Below are positions 25,226 to 36,555 of a DNA stretch of 64,000 nucleotides, piece by piece. The notes beneath the pieces were generated by a model. It was not told the origin of the DNA and did no database searches. It saw only the letters and a list, made by a program, of their open reading frames with translations. Location: contig OY987242.1 in assembly GCA_963920765.1 (NCBI GenBank), positions 28,978,002 to 29,042,001 of the forward strand, in the 5' to 3' direction. How positions within the stretch are numbered: the first letter of the stretch is position 1; the number at the start of each line of letters is the position of its first letter. The DNA comes from Ulota crispa (lineage: Eukaryota; Streptophyta; Bryopsida; Orthotrichales; Orthotrichaceae). The translations under genes were made by a program, and so were the position numbers.

Positions 25226-25467
25226 GTTTTTTTTATTGATTAGCCCCGCCATTGTCAGGTGATAGGCATGGGAACGCAACGCTTATGGATGTTGCTACCT
25301 TACAAGGCAACCCCACTACCCAATGCCCAGTGCCCATTGAATGCAATGTAACCTGCCATTCTGTATGTAACACAAAACAACCTCCAAAAATATACTGAAG
25401 CTTTATGGCTTGGTTGCACCAGCTTTTAAACGCTTTTGTATTGAGGTTTGCATGTATTTGCAATGAC
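25226..25467. other. Spacer, nothing recognised
   Basis: No coding or repeat signal beyond single-copy AT-rich sequence. Confidence 0.4.
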
Positions 25468-25470
25468 TAA

Positions 25471-25867
25471 GAGCATCTCCACCGGCTGACTCCAGCCAGT
25501 GGGATAGCTAGGCTTGAGCGGGGTTGGATCTCCACCAATCCCCCGCCTTGAGCAGTTGCTCCTTTGGCCTCGCCAAACATAGGTCCAGGGACGGGGAGCT
25601 CTCAGGTTTTGCATCTTCCGTAGCGCGCTAGAAATGCGCTCCAACTCACTCTTTTTAGGTTGTCTAAGATCTAGATATGTTGGTCCATCATAGACGGTGC
25701 CTGCGTGGCAACAAGCCAGCGCTTTCACGGACCTCATATCTCGCTCCAGGAACGTTGAACCCCCGGCCCGTGTCGAACGGGTGTGGATTCCGCCCTGAGA
25801 GGACTTCCCAGGCCCTGGCAAAGAGCCATCTCAACCCACCGGTTGGAGGCAGCCGGTGGAGATGCCC
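25471..25867. mobile_element. Tourist-like MITE, first of a doublet
   Basis: Ends GAGCATCTCCACCGGCTGAC and cagccggtggagatgccc are inverted. Flanked by TAA at 25468-25470 and 25868-25870. Much more GC-rich than surrounding DNA. Open frames inside run on both strands but reflect composition, not a gene. Confidence 0.9.
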
Positions 25868-25870
25868 TAA

Positions 25871-26318
25871 GAGCATCTCCAACGATTGGTGCAAACACGC
25901 TCAGTGAGCGGGGCCGAGGTGATTTTTCATTCTCTAGATCTCCACCGGTCCCTTGGCTTGCCCAAATTCCAAAGCAAACTTGGCAAATGAGTGCCCAAGG
26001 ACGGTGACCTCCCAGGATGTTTTGCTTTTGTAGCGAGTTGATTTTTTGGAGCTTGCAACTATTCTTGGATTCCATTATCTCAAGATTCAATCCAGATCTG
26101 TTGAAAACAATGAAAGTGCCATGTGGTTGACCTAGCCTGGGACCCGCGAGCATGCGTGGCCTAACTAGCAATGTCTGGGACTCCTTAAAACCAGCTAATG
26201 AGTTTGCACCTGTCTTCACCTATGGAGATTTGAGGCATTTCCTGTGTTGAACAGCACATCAAGGCCCGCTCAAACTGCTTCATTGAGCCAGCATTTGGTT
26301 AGACCGGTGGAGATGCCC
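25871..26318. mobile_element. Tourist-like MITE, second of a doublet
   Basis: Ends GAGCATCTCCAACGATTGG and agaccggtggagatgccc are inverted. TAA at 25868-25870 (shared with the previous element) and 26319-26321. The 161-codon minus-strand frame crossing both elements is a by-product of their GC-rich sequence. Confidence 0.9.
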
Positions 26319-26321
26319 TAA

Positions 26322-27174
26322 GGAAGAGCCGCCCATTCCCAACCGGGATTCTATTCCCAACCACTAGGGTGTGATGTTTCCAACCATCATATTTCCAAGC
26401 CTTGGAATGCACATTTTCTCCCTTTTTAAGATTAAGACAAATGAGGTCATGACATGTGTCTAAAAAGAAAGTAGGAAGTAGTGAGCAAGAAAGTATTCTG
26501 GCTATGATTGGGATTAGGAGAATCTAGTGATTGTGTATGGGTTCAAAACACTTTATGCACTTTGAAAATTGTATATAACTCAATTTTGCATGAAAATTCT
26601 GAAAAAAATTGTGTCCCAGTATTTTGTATGAAGCCACCAAAGAAAAATTTGTGTTGCATTGTTGCTCTAATGTATTGTTGTGCAAGAGCTTAAGTGATCG
26701 GGAATGGGTGGTTCTACCTTATACCCTAGTAGTACCAAGGTTTAATTTTTGTTTTTATCAGGGTAGAGCAACTCGCACCCCAAATTGCAGGCAAGTAAGG
26801 AAATTTTGGCTGAAGTTGGAACGAATGAAGGATCTACGGAGGTTCATCCAAAATTTTGCTAATACAAACTACTTTCCTCCAAAATATAGCAAGGTGGGAT
26901 TTTGTTCTACGCAACATCTAGCAATTTCATCCATTTTATCACGCAAATTTCTTAGTGTACTAGTTGCCAGTGGACTTTCTAGGTAAGATTTAGGTAAAAA
27001 TTTGTCAACAAATTAAACCTACCTCTATAACGGGGACGGCCCAAAAAAATCAATCGATAAACAGATGTTAATACTTTAGAGAAATTTCCTTCTTCCAAAA
27101 AAATTGCACGGAGAAAAGAAATCTTATGAGATTTTTGAAGATACTCTAGAATATTCAATTTTCTATAACTTGCT
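26322..27174. other. Spacer, no gene recognised
   Basis: A 125-codon forward frame at 26609-26986 has no recognisable motif, poor start context and no supporting neighbour, so it is left uncalled. Confidence 0.3.
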
Positions 27175-28118
27175 TTAACCCTTAAAGGCCTAGTTGTCCC
27201 CCCAAGGGACAGTTGAGATTTTGGGCATGTACCTATAGCTAATTTAGTTTTTGTGATTTTTTTAAACTTTTCTTGAGAGTGGGGAATTCCAAGACCTACT
27301 CGGGAATCTATTTTTTTTGTCATTCTGACATTTGACAAAGAAGATTTGCAAGAATTTCTGCTACCCAGGGCAGGGAGGGCAATCTAGGTAGCCCAAAATT
27401 TCTTAAAATTTTGTATTTTCTAAAATAGAAATTTGAAACTGGATCTTTAGATTTTTTTTATATGTAGGAAGCTTTGAATCATTCAACTTCAATCGATGAG
27501 ATGAAAGTTATGAGATGTTTTAGTTTGTGGGCAGTTATGGATTCTCTACTCTAAAATTAACTTTGAAGTCCTTTATTTTCCACAATTTTTAATATTTTGA
27601 ATAAAAAAAACTAAACCTAAGGAAGTAGATTGTTTATCACAACATTATAATCGTTGGGATTTTCATTTTTTCATTTTAATAATGAAATTCTTAACAATTT
27701 AGTGATTTGACTCATTCTCTACTTCTTTTTAATTACTATTTTCCCCCATGTGTTGTATAGCTCCCATTGATTTGAAAATTCTCCCACTCTTACCTAACTT
27801 GGTCTGCTACATGGAAAAAATCAACCTCAACTTTGTGTAGAGTAATTTTTTTCATGTAAGTGTGGACAAAGGCTTCTGAAATTCTTTGGACAACATAAAA
27901 AGAAACCTTTTTTTTTCACTTTAAATGTAAATATCTCCCTCCTTTCCATCTATAATGACCTGATTTTTTCCCACAAGTACCTCTTCTAGTCTAAGGCAAG
28001 ATCCTATGGTTGGATTTGCAAAACAAACTTTATTTCCTACTTTTCTACTCATTCCCCTCAAAGTGACAATTAACAATGACTTTCACTAGAGAAAACTACT
28101 TTGGCCTTTAGGGGTTAA
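27175..28118. mobile_element. TTAA-family element
   Basis: Starts TTAACCCTTAAAGGCCTAGT and ends TTGGCCTTTAGGGGTTAA, 944 bp, intact TTAA both sides. It then has the standard order: gggattttgggcatgtacc-type block, a gaagctttgaatcattcaa block, ttattttccacaattttcaa, 'catggaaaaa', then 'aagtacctcttctag'. This is close to the family's full-length form. Confidence 0.85.
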
Positions 28119-29728
28119 CAAAAACTAAATATCTGGCAGTGATGAATACAACGTAACTTTATGCATTTCAAGCCCAACTTTTTCATCCATTCACATGTTC
28201 TTTGATCGTTTTATTAGATTTCTGACATTTGTGCAGTAAAATTTATCAAACCACTTTATTTTCATTATTTCATGGATCAATGAATACACACGTGTCTTGT
28301 CTCAAGACATTAAAAAAAAAAATGTTCAAAATATGAATGTTGGAAACTGATTTTAACAAGTAAACAAGGGAATCTAAAATCTCAACAAATTGCAGTAATG
28401 AAAAATTTAGGAGTATTGTTCAAAACAAAGAAACTTTGAAATTCAATTGGTAGCTATTTTAACAAGAAAGTTGAATTGGTTGATTTGAAAATTCTTTGTA
28501 AATGGGGGTAGATCCGATCATATGGATATAATCTATGGTACATGATTTGTGACTTTTATGTGAAATTTATTTTTTATTCTAAATTATATTTTGTAAGACA
28601 TTTTATAGATTTTAAAATTGGATCTAACCCTAAATCCTTGGTCCTAGAAGGATTAACCATGAAAGAGCTTATGCATTATCTGGTCATCATTTGGGAACTT
28701 AGAGGTAAGTTCTGAACTTGTGGTGACTCAAAGGGCTAGCCCATGGCCCCCTAGGTCCAGTGGAGGGCACCATGCAAAGTTCTTACGAGTAAAGAGCAGT
28801 CCATACTATGTTTTGAGTCTAATTGAATTCTTAAAATGTAACTGCTTTCAAAGGTTGAAAATTGGGACTTCTAAATTCACACTACGTCTCAAGTCCCAAG
28901 TCTTTGTTCACTTTAAAACGCCGACGTGGAATCAATTATAAAAAATGGTATTAATAATATGGGTCTTTGCTACAAGAATTGGGTGTAGCCAAAACAAAAG
29001 CTTTGACAATGATCTGAAATGAACTTTTTTGTGCATACACAGGTGTTTCGTTTATTTCCAGAAAGTAGACAGAGGAATTAACCCCAAAGTGACATTGCAT
29101 TTCTGGGGTTTCTAGGAATTTGTTCTAATTTGAACAAAAAGCCAACATTTTGATAAGTTGTATCAATTATTTTTTAATTGTAACCGTACAAAATCAAACT
29201 AGACATGTTAAAGATCTCATTAGAAAAGAAAACACAACAATTTCTCTTATGGATTGAAAGATTATAATTTTTAATCATGAGGGTGTTAAAATTGTGAAAG
29301 TGATTTGAAGTCTTTCAATCTTCTTTTCACATGTCAAATTTAAAAAGTTGGTCACCAAAAAAAATATGAGGTTAAAGGGCCTAACATGCGTAACCCCAAC
29401 CAATTTATGACTTCTCAAAATCTACTTTACAATTTTTTAAATGAAATTCTAATGTGATTTTTTCTGAAAGATCTAGTGTATTTGAGGCTCATTCCCAAGA
29501 GCCCTCAACACTACATAAAGTCAAGATTGCAATGAACACCTGTGCACTAAATCTTGAATAGAAAAATCATAATCAATCATTTGCAAAATCAAATTGTTGA
29601 ATCTAAAACTAAGCTTCAAAAAGAACTTTTGAAAATTATAAACTACGGAAAAAAAAATGGTTGGGTTTTATTTAATTTCAAAAATTGGTCGAGAACAGTT
29701 TCTGTCCCCAATGACGCTTTGAGGTTAA
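28119..29728. other. AT-rich spacer, no gene recognised
   Basis: Short open frames at 28720-28941 and 29554-29793 show no motif. 29110-29390 is faintly similar to 11560-11790 (see that entry). Confidence 0.35.
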
Positions 29729-29872
29729 GGGCATCCTTCCATGTGAGAGGGGGTGTGAAGCTCAAATGTAATCAATCATGTGTGAGCCCATAATAATTAG
29801 GACTTCCATTTGACCAATTCTCGGTGAGCTTCATCCCACCCTCTTCACATGGAAGGATGCACTAAGAGCATC
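29729..29872. mobile_element. Very short Tourist-like MITE, first of a doublet
   Basis: Ends GGGCATCCTTCCATGTGAGA and ttcacatggaaggatgcac are inverted, and the arms extend to gtgaagctc / gagcttca. TAA at 29726-29728 and 29873-29875. The whole 144 bp is nearly a hairpin. Confidence 0.8.
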
Positions 29873-29875
29873 ATC

Positions 29876-30330
29876 AATGCATACATCCGGTTTGGGATTG
29901 GGAATTGGTTGCTCATGGGTCGCTCAAGGTCCCCTAATTTTGCACTCCCGTTCACTAAATAAATCCTCCCACTTCCATTGCAACTCCCGTTGCAGTATAG
30001 GCACCAGAGATACTGTAGTCACTTGTGAGCACTTGCAAGTTGTTGCAAAGAAGTTGCGAGTTGTTGTGGAGGAGTTGCAAGTTGTTGTGGAAAAGTTGCA
30101 AACTATTGCAAGCAACATATCATTCTAGTAGCAAACACAAAGAAAGTTCTAGGACATTGAGAAATGAACAAATTTACCGTTTGAGAAGGTCGTTTTGACG
30201 GGTCTTCTTCTGATTATGCATTGTCGTGATTGCATTGCAACCCTAAAAGGACGTCATTCTCCTACACAACTGACGCCACCAATAAAAATGAAGTTACAGT
30301 CCCATTCCCTGTCTTGGGTTGATGATGCTC
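29876..30330. mobile_element. Tourist-like MITE, second of a doublet
   Basis: Ends GAGCATCATCAATGC and gggttgatgatgctc are inverted. TAA at 29873-29875 (shared with the previous element) and 30331-30333. It contains a 21 bp tandem repeat array (30031-30114). Confidence 0.85.
30031..30114. repeat. 21 bp tandem repeat, four imperfect units
   Basis: Units start at 30031, 30052, 30073 and 30094 and follow the pattern agttgcaagttgttgtgga. On the + strand they encode a seven-residue periodic peptide, which is a consequence of the unit length. Confidence 0.85.
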
Positions 30331-30333
30331 TAA

Positions 30334-31049
30334 ATAATCTATGAGAGAGACAGCTTCTTGTAAATTGTCAGCAACGACCATGCAGTCCACGGGGGTGACT
30401 CACCAACTACTTTACCTCAACATGGGATTAAAAAGAGCTACACGGGTATCTCGGCTGATTGCACATCAGCAAACTTATTCAATTCATTGATTGATTCATG
30501 GTCAGCCATGTAGACCCCAAACCTCTACCCAAACCAGGACAGAATTCCATCAATTAAGAATTTTAGGCTAAAGTGTCTTTCCTCACTTTGCTCTTTTTGC
30601 TATGGTTTTGAGGGGTTGCATGGTTTGCCTCCCCCTGTGGAGCCACTCCCTGTACTTTCTTCGCTTGGGAGCCACTTGTTCACTGAGGAGCAATTCTTGA
30701 GGATATTCCCCCCTATCCCCCTATTAGATCTCAATTCTTAAGCAGGGTTGTGTTTATAAATTGATGTGCCAGCGTTACATATATTATTTACTCCTGTTGC
30801 AAGTGGGCAGGGTGATAACTTTTAGGCTCCATGATTGGAGCGCATTCTTATCTTGGAGATGTAAAAGGAGGCGTAGTTAGGAGGCCAACAAGGATGACTG
30901 GTTCCCCCAAGGCAAATGTTGAGAAGGGTAATTCAGACACTCTATGGTTGACCGCCGCCCACCGTTACTTACCGGAACAGAAAATTCTGGGCTGGGGTTA
31001 AATGACATGCAGTTTTGTGAGGTCATATTTGCAAAATCTCAGAGTTTTT
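30334..31049. other. Less AT-rich single-copy stretch with possible exon-like frames
   Basis: Two frames have varied, protein-like composition: a stop-to-stop stretch at about 30514-30741 and a 56-codon ATG frame at 30831-31001. I recognise no family, see no clear splice sites joining them, and give only weak weight to a gene remnant. Confidence 0.3.
30831..31001 (+). CDS. Possible short or partial coding stretch, unknown
   Basis: A 56-codon frame from ATG to TAA in a locally GC-richer, non-repetitive stretch. The peptide has balanced composition. Its middle is rich in Arg, Lys and Pro, and it ends in a Trp- and His-containing segment (LWLTAAHRYLPEQ). This is unlike the Phe/Lys/Asn-rich translations of the AT-rich surroundings. 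No domain or family is recognised and no upstream promoter is evident. It could be an exon remnant or chance. Confidence 0.2.
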   Translation: MIGAHSYLGDVKGGVVRRPTRMTGSPKANVEKGNSDTLWLTAAHRYLPEQKILGWG

Positions 31050-31195
31050 TACAACTAGAGTACGAGTAATAATCTGCGCCCTCCCTCCCCCCGCCATTTT
31101 TGAGTTGGTCCGTATTTCGAAACTAAACCAGGGTGTTTGAATCCAAAATTGAATTCAAAATTCCCAAAACCAAACCTCTAGTGATAAATGTATAT
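31050..31195. mobile_element. Remnant of a GGGAATTG foldback MITE
   Basis: Internal family sequence only: 'gtaataatctgcgccct' (against gtaataatctgctccct in the 60.9 kb copy), then 'gaattcaaaattcccaaa' and 'gataaatgtatataa'. Both termini are missing. Confidence 0.5.
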
Positions 31196-32389
31196 AATTT
31201 TACGTTTACAGTTTTTGGCAGGTGAAAAAACCGACATTTTCTACCTTGCCCCACAAAACGGCATGTCATCCTAATTCAGCCCAAATTCTGTGTGCGCTTG
31301 CCCAAATTCCAGAATCCATCCGTTTCCTGTCAGCCGTTTCGAAAAGCGTCTCAAAGTAGCCACAGCTGGTCCCTGGTCTGAATAAATGCAAGAGTCAGTC
31401 ACCACTCACCACTCACCATGTACCTCAGATAAATACAGTATTCAGGGAGAACCGGCTACTGATACATAGTCAGCCGGTAGATTTCAACCGGTTGGAATGG
31501 TAAAAAACCGGTTGATATTTGAAAACACCTGGTGAATAACCGGCCAGGTTTTGCCAAGAGCTAATTACGGTATATCATAGTATAAAAATAGGAAAATAAA
31601 ATTCTCCTAGAAAGCTGGCTTGGATAATAAACCCATTCAAAAATAAAACAGGAAACTGAGGTCCCACAACTTAACTGTCTATTTCCCTCCTACTGGGGTG
31701 GCTAAATTAAGGAAATGTTACTAATATTTTGTGAACATCCAAATGTTAAATTTGAAAATCTAACGTATTTAGAAGAATTTGTAATAACTTGAGCTTATTT
31801 TGAAAATTACATGGTGTCACTGACTGTTGGGTGAGAGCCCGCCCAAGGTTTATTTTTTGTACAAAATTTCCCTGAAAAGTGATACGATTTTTTTGAGAGA
31901 ATGTTGAGCGATATGTTCTTGCAGTTTGGTAGATGGAATCGCTGATCTGCTCCACTATCTTGAGATGTTGTCGCCAAATTTGGATGAATGTGGGCTATTT
32001 CTGATGAAGAAATGAGTCTCCATCCATATTTTGCATAGACCATCCAAATGCAGGGATGTAAATAGCTTCGTCACTCTGGCAAGAATCGTTTTCTGCTACT
32101 GCCCAGAATATCTGGAATAATAAACCCTGAGCCTGCCCGGCCTGTGGTTATTTTTACCTCTATAAAATAAGAACAATCGTGGGCAGAGTGAATACCGGCA
32201 GCCAAGTTACTCCCTGGCCTTGTTCATTACTTTCTACACTTGTAGAAGAACCTCTTTCTTAATTGAAGAGAACCCCAAGCATCACTAAAAGCTTGATTTC
32301 TTTCTTTTCTTTGAGCCTTAAATGTTGGGACTCATATCGGGGTTCTAGGGACCATGCACTGTTGTATGTTATTATATTAGGAGTAGTCA
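31196..32389. other. Spacer, no gene recognised
   Basis: Contains a locally repeated 'accggttg' motif (31470-31550). Minus-strand frames at 31746-32043 are short and without motifs. Confidence 0.35.
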
Positions 32390-32785
32390 GCCCTTCTCAG
32401 AGAATGAATTTCCTATGAAATATTAGAAATTGCGGAGTGGTAATAGGAGCCAATGGGAACACTTCTCCATGAAGAAGGTGTGATTCTCCTTTTGTGGGTT
32501 GTGGAGAATGAAAAATGAGTTTACCTAGAAAATGGTGATGACGTAAGAAAGCAAGTCACATTTACACACTCAATCAAGGTCTCCATCTACAAGGAGGATA
32601 AAAACAAGAAAAACAACATGAAAAAAATATGAATTGGTAAAAACTTCACATGCAAACACTTTTTCACATCCATTCCTATCCTCTAAAGGCGAAGAGAAAA
32701 ACTTCTCAATCTTTATACAATGAGGCTTTTGCAGATCAAGACAATAGTGCCACATCTCCACTCTCTAAAGATTAAGAACAAGGTG
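32390..32785. repeat. Dispersed repeat D, uninterrupted copy
   Basis: Aligns with the three separated D segments at 1-190, 1900-2017 and 2933-3070. It lacks the inserts present there, so it serves as the empty-site reference for the TTAA element at 2018-2932. Confidence 0.65.
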
Positions 32786-32852
32786 AAAAAGTGTAAATAC
32801 CCGTATTATTTGTTGCATGCCATGAGAAACATGAAGGGTTGTAGTGTGAACT

Positions 32853-32992
32853 CACTACAAAGAAACCATGGTCAAATCTACAGTTAAATTGAGAAAAATT
32901 GAGAAAAATTGTGACCTAATCTATAGAATATTGTAAATTATGTCACAAATTTTCTCAACTTTTGTGTAGATTTGACATGTTTCCTTGTAGTG
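32853..32992. mobile_element. 140 bp CACTA-type MITE
   Basis: The left end CACTACAAAGAAACCATGG and the reverse complement of the right end CACTACAAGGAAACATGTC form inverted repeats that continue through tcaaatctaca. The 3 bp ACT flanks both sides (32850-32852, 32993-32995). CACTA ends with a 3 bp TSD are the signature of the CACTA/EnSpm superfamily. Confidence 0.85.
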
Positions 32993-33210
32993 ACTCCATG
33001 TTCTATAAAATCAAGTCTAGGCATTGGGAAGATAGAAACATCCATTGTGCAAGGGTCACATTGTTTACATTATAAGATATTTACACTGATCTCATTCGGT
33101 TGGAGTATGAATGCATAAGGAGATATATTTTATTGTCTAGAGCTTGGGGGATCACTATCGTAAAACTTAAAAACCACACTGAGAGACGCTGTAATGTGGA
33201 TTTCATTTTC

Positions 33211-34156
33211 TTAACCCTTAAGGGACCAAGCCCTTTTTTTTTCCAAAATCATTGAAAGTTTACCACTTCTAGGGATGAGTAAGAAAGTAGACTTTATTTT
33301 ATTTTTTGGAAGTTTGACCGTAGGATCTTGCCTTAGACTAAAAGAGGTATTTATGGGAAAAAAATCAGGTCATTCTAGATGGAGACAAGGGAGATATTTA
33401 CATATGAAGTGAAGAGAAAAGGTTGTTTTCCTTGCTGCCACTAAATTTTAGAAGCCTTTGACCACTTTTACATGAAAAAAATTGCTCTACCCAAAGTTGT
33501 ATTTTTTAATTTCCATGTAGGAGGTCAAGTTAGGTACATGTGGGAGAATTTTCAAATGAATTGGAACTACACAACACATGGAAAAAAATAGTAAGTATAA
33601 AGAGGTAGAAAATGAGTTAAAACACCGAATTGTTAAGAATTTAATTATTGAAATGAAAAATGCAAATCCTAACGGTTGTAATGTTGTGATGAACAATTTA
33701 CTTCCTTTGGTTTAGTTTTTTTTTCCAAAATATTGAAATTTGAGTAAAATAAAAGACTTCAAAGTTTATTTTGGAGTAGAGAATCTAGAACTGCCCGCAA
33801 ACAAAAACTCCTCATAACTTTCATGTCATTGATTGAAATTGAATGATTCAAAGTTTTGCACATAAAAAAAAATCTAAAGAACCAATTCTAAATTTTTATT
33901 TTTTAAAAGTGCAATCTTTAAAGAAGTTTTTTGGGTTGCCCAAACTACCCCTCCTCCTCTAGTTTCAATAAATTCTTGCATAACTTCTTTGTCAAATAAC
34001 AAAATGAAAAAAATTAGATGCCCGCGTAGGTCTTGGAATTCCCCACCTTCAATAAAAGTTTTAAAAAATCACACAAAGTAGCTTATCCAAAGGTACATGC
34101 CCAAAATCCCATTTATCCCCCAAGGCCCAAACGGACAATGGTCCTTTAAAGGTTAA
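33211..34156. mobile_element. TTAA-family element
   Basis: Starts TTAACCCTTAAGGGACCAAG and ends atggtcctttaaaggttaa, with TTAA at both edges. The interior is the reverse orientation of the 27.2 kb copy, including 'taggatcttgcc', 'aagttaggtacatgtgggag', 'gaatgattcaaag' and 'ggtacatgcccaaaatccca'. Confidence 0.85.
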
Positions 34157-34159
34157 GCA

Positions 34160-34564
34160 GAAATTACAAATAGGGGCATGAAAACAAAAAATATTACAAA
34201 TAGGGGCGCAGTTTCAAAGTAATTTGTAAATTTTTGAGAATTTCTTTTTGATTTGGACATTGGTTGATTTAGATACATTACATTAAATATTAGTTAATTG
34301 TCAAAAAACTCAAAGGCCTCTCCAAATCAAGCCTAAAGAAAGAAAATTTAGTAAAGGGGATGACAATTTTTGGAGGGACCTCTAAGTTTTTTGGAAGTTA
34401 GCTAACATTTAGTGTGATCTATTTAAATAAACCAATATCCAAACCAAAAAAAGTTAATGAAAATTTACAAGTTATTTTGAAATTGTGCCCCTATTTGTAA
34501 TTATTTTGAAACCGTGCCCATGTTTGTAATACTATTGATTTTCATGCCCATATTTGTAATTTCT
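34160..34564. mobile_element. Mutator-like MITE, older copy
   Basis: Inverted ends aaattacaaataggggcatg and catgcccatatttgtaattt. The motif attacaaataggggc recurs two or three times near each end, as in the 61559-61881 copy. It abuts the preceding TTAA element directly. No clear TSD remains. Confidence 0.75.
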
Positions 34565-34674
34565 CCTTTTCTTAATTTAAATATTACAAGGTAAAAAAAT
34601 ATTTGACTGAATGATTGAAGTATTTGTATTGAGTCAAAATAAATAATAAAGGTGCTTTTATACATTAACCCCTA

Positions 34675-35609
34675 AAGGACTAAGGGTGTTCGTGGACAAC
34701 AAATCTCTAAAACTGCCAACTTTCCGTGGCATTGCCCAAAATTGAAAATGAAAACTTTTTTCTGAATTTCAATAAAACAAAAGTGTGTTAAACAAATAAG
34801 TTAAAATGTGTTAAAAATTTCAGCCCATTTGACTACAGAGATTGTAAGATTATATCGTTTGAAGTGAAAAAAACAATTTTTTTTCATTCCTGCAAAACAA
34901 GGTCAGCACATTTTTAGCCTTCTTAGAGTAAAATTTTAGCTCTACAAAAAATCTATCTCTTTGACCATTCACAAGCATATGATATGTTCACTCATGAAAA
35001 TTTTCAAATGTAAATATAGAATCTAGCTTATTCTAAACCACCCGGCAATGTAAGGAGGTTAAGTGAATTGGCAATACACTAGTCATTTTTCATGATTTCT
35101 TGTGCAATGAAGAAGTTTTTTATTTGAAATTTGAATAGTGAAAATTTAGAAAAGCATTTGAAATGTTTAAAATAAGTTTCAAGAACTTTGAATTTAAGGA
35201 ATACAAGATAAGAGGGCTTGAAGTTAGGAGAAAATATTTTTTCTTGAAACCACCAAAATTCAGTTAACAAAGTTTGACTCCTCTTAGATTGTGATTTGTG
35301 AGCTCAAAGTTTTTTTTTTTCAACAATTGTATACAATATTTTATTAATTACATACATGCTAAATTTTAGAGGTTGATGAGGGTTTTAGCACAAGATTTTC
35401 CAAAGATGCCCAAATTGCCCAAATTCTTTTGGGCATCATAACTTTTGAATTGGGCATCTGATTGGGGAAAAATTTACATTTCTACTTGGAAGTTACATAT
35501 GTACACCTTGTGTAACAATTTTGAGAGCATCAATAAAATTTAATTTTGTATGACTCTACTTGAGTTCTCAAATATCTGTTGAACGGATATTTGGTCCATT
35601 AGGGGTTAA
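34675..35609. mobile_element. TTAA-family element, divergent interior
   Basis: Starts TTAACCCCTAAAGGACTAAG and ends TTGGTCCATTAGGGGTTAA, 935 bp, intact TTAA both sides. The interior does not match the main subfamily apart from short A/T-rich motifs. The only frame (minus strand, 35079-35270) is Phe/Lys-rich and not a credible gene. Confidence 0.75.
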
Positions 35610-36236
35610 AATAGAAAAATAGATACTTTAGGGTGGATTTATAACCTCATGTTTTATACATACTTAGGGTTCAATAAAACACCTTGTCTCTTGTTGGGGG
35701 TACTTCAAATTTTCAAAGAGTGACCCCAAAAGTTTAGAATTGTGTTGAAAAAAGATCAATTGTTAATCATTCCCTTCTTTACACAATCAATGTCTCACCA
35801 AATTTAAACCAGCAACATATTCTATAGGATGACAAAGGTACGCATAATTTATTGAAATTTGAGGTGCATTCAAAAGAAAGGCGGTGGTAATTTTTTTGAA
35901 GAAAAACAAAAAAAACATTTTTATACAGCTAATGAAATCACCACTTTACCACCAATCCCTACTAATTTGTTCTCAATCTACAAGATTTTTGCATGAATTG
36001 AGGAGCTTTCAAGTTCAAAGGAGAAGTTTACCGGTATAACCCAAAAAAAATTGGTAGTTGTTATGAACATGGTATACTCATTTGAGTATGTATTGAATTT
36101 TAAGTTTAGTGACACTTGTTTGGAAGGGGTCCAACTAAAGCATGGATATTTTTACTCCCAATTTTATATTTTGGTACCATACAAAAACCATAATGGCTAA
36201 ATAAAATGAAACATATAGCAGTATGGTATATAATAA
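35610..36236. other. AT-rich spacer, nothing recognised
   Basis: No paired termini or coding signal. Confidence 0.4.
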
Positions 36237-36555
36237 GGGAATTGATATGTGCACACCTAGGTTTGATTTATGCATATATGGGGCAGGGGATAAATTTTAG
36301 ATATTTATCATCAACAAGTTGAATTTCAAAATTTTTCATTCAAATTTGGATTTAGTGACCTTAACTTAGTCTAGAACCACAAGGAGGTTATAATTGAATA
36401 ATGCTTAGTGGAAAAGCTTAGCTAGGGAGCAAATAACTACTTTTACCCTTGGTTATAAAAAAAGCTAAACTTTTCCATTGGGTGCATTGTTTAATTGTAA
36501 TCTCCTTTGTGGATTTATACTAAATCAAGGTTTCTAAATCCAAAAGTGAATTCAA

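Noticed and set aside
25734-26219. 161-codon minus-strand frame
   Set aside because: It crosses the junction of two Tourist-like MITEs and is explained by their GC-rich sequence.
30037-30125. Heptad-like periodic peptide suggesting a coiled coil
   Set aside because: It is the translation of a 21 bp tandem repeat inside a MITE.
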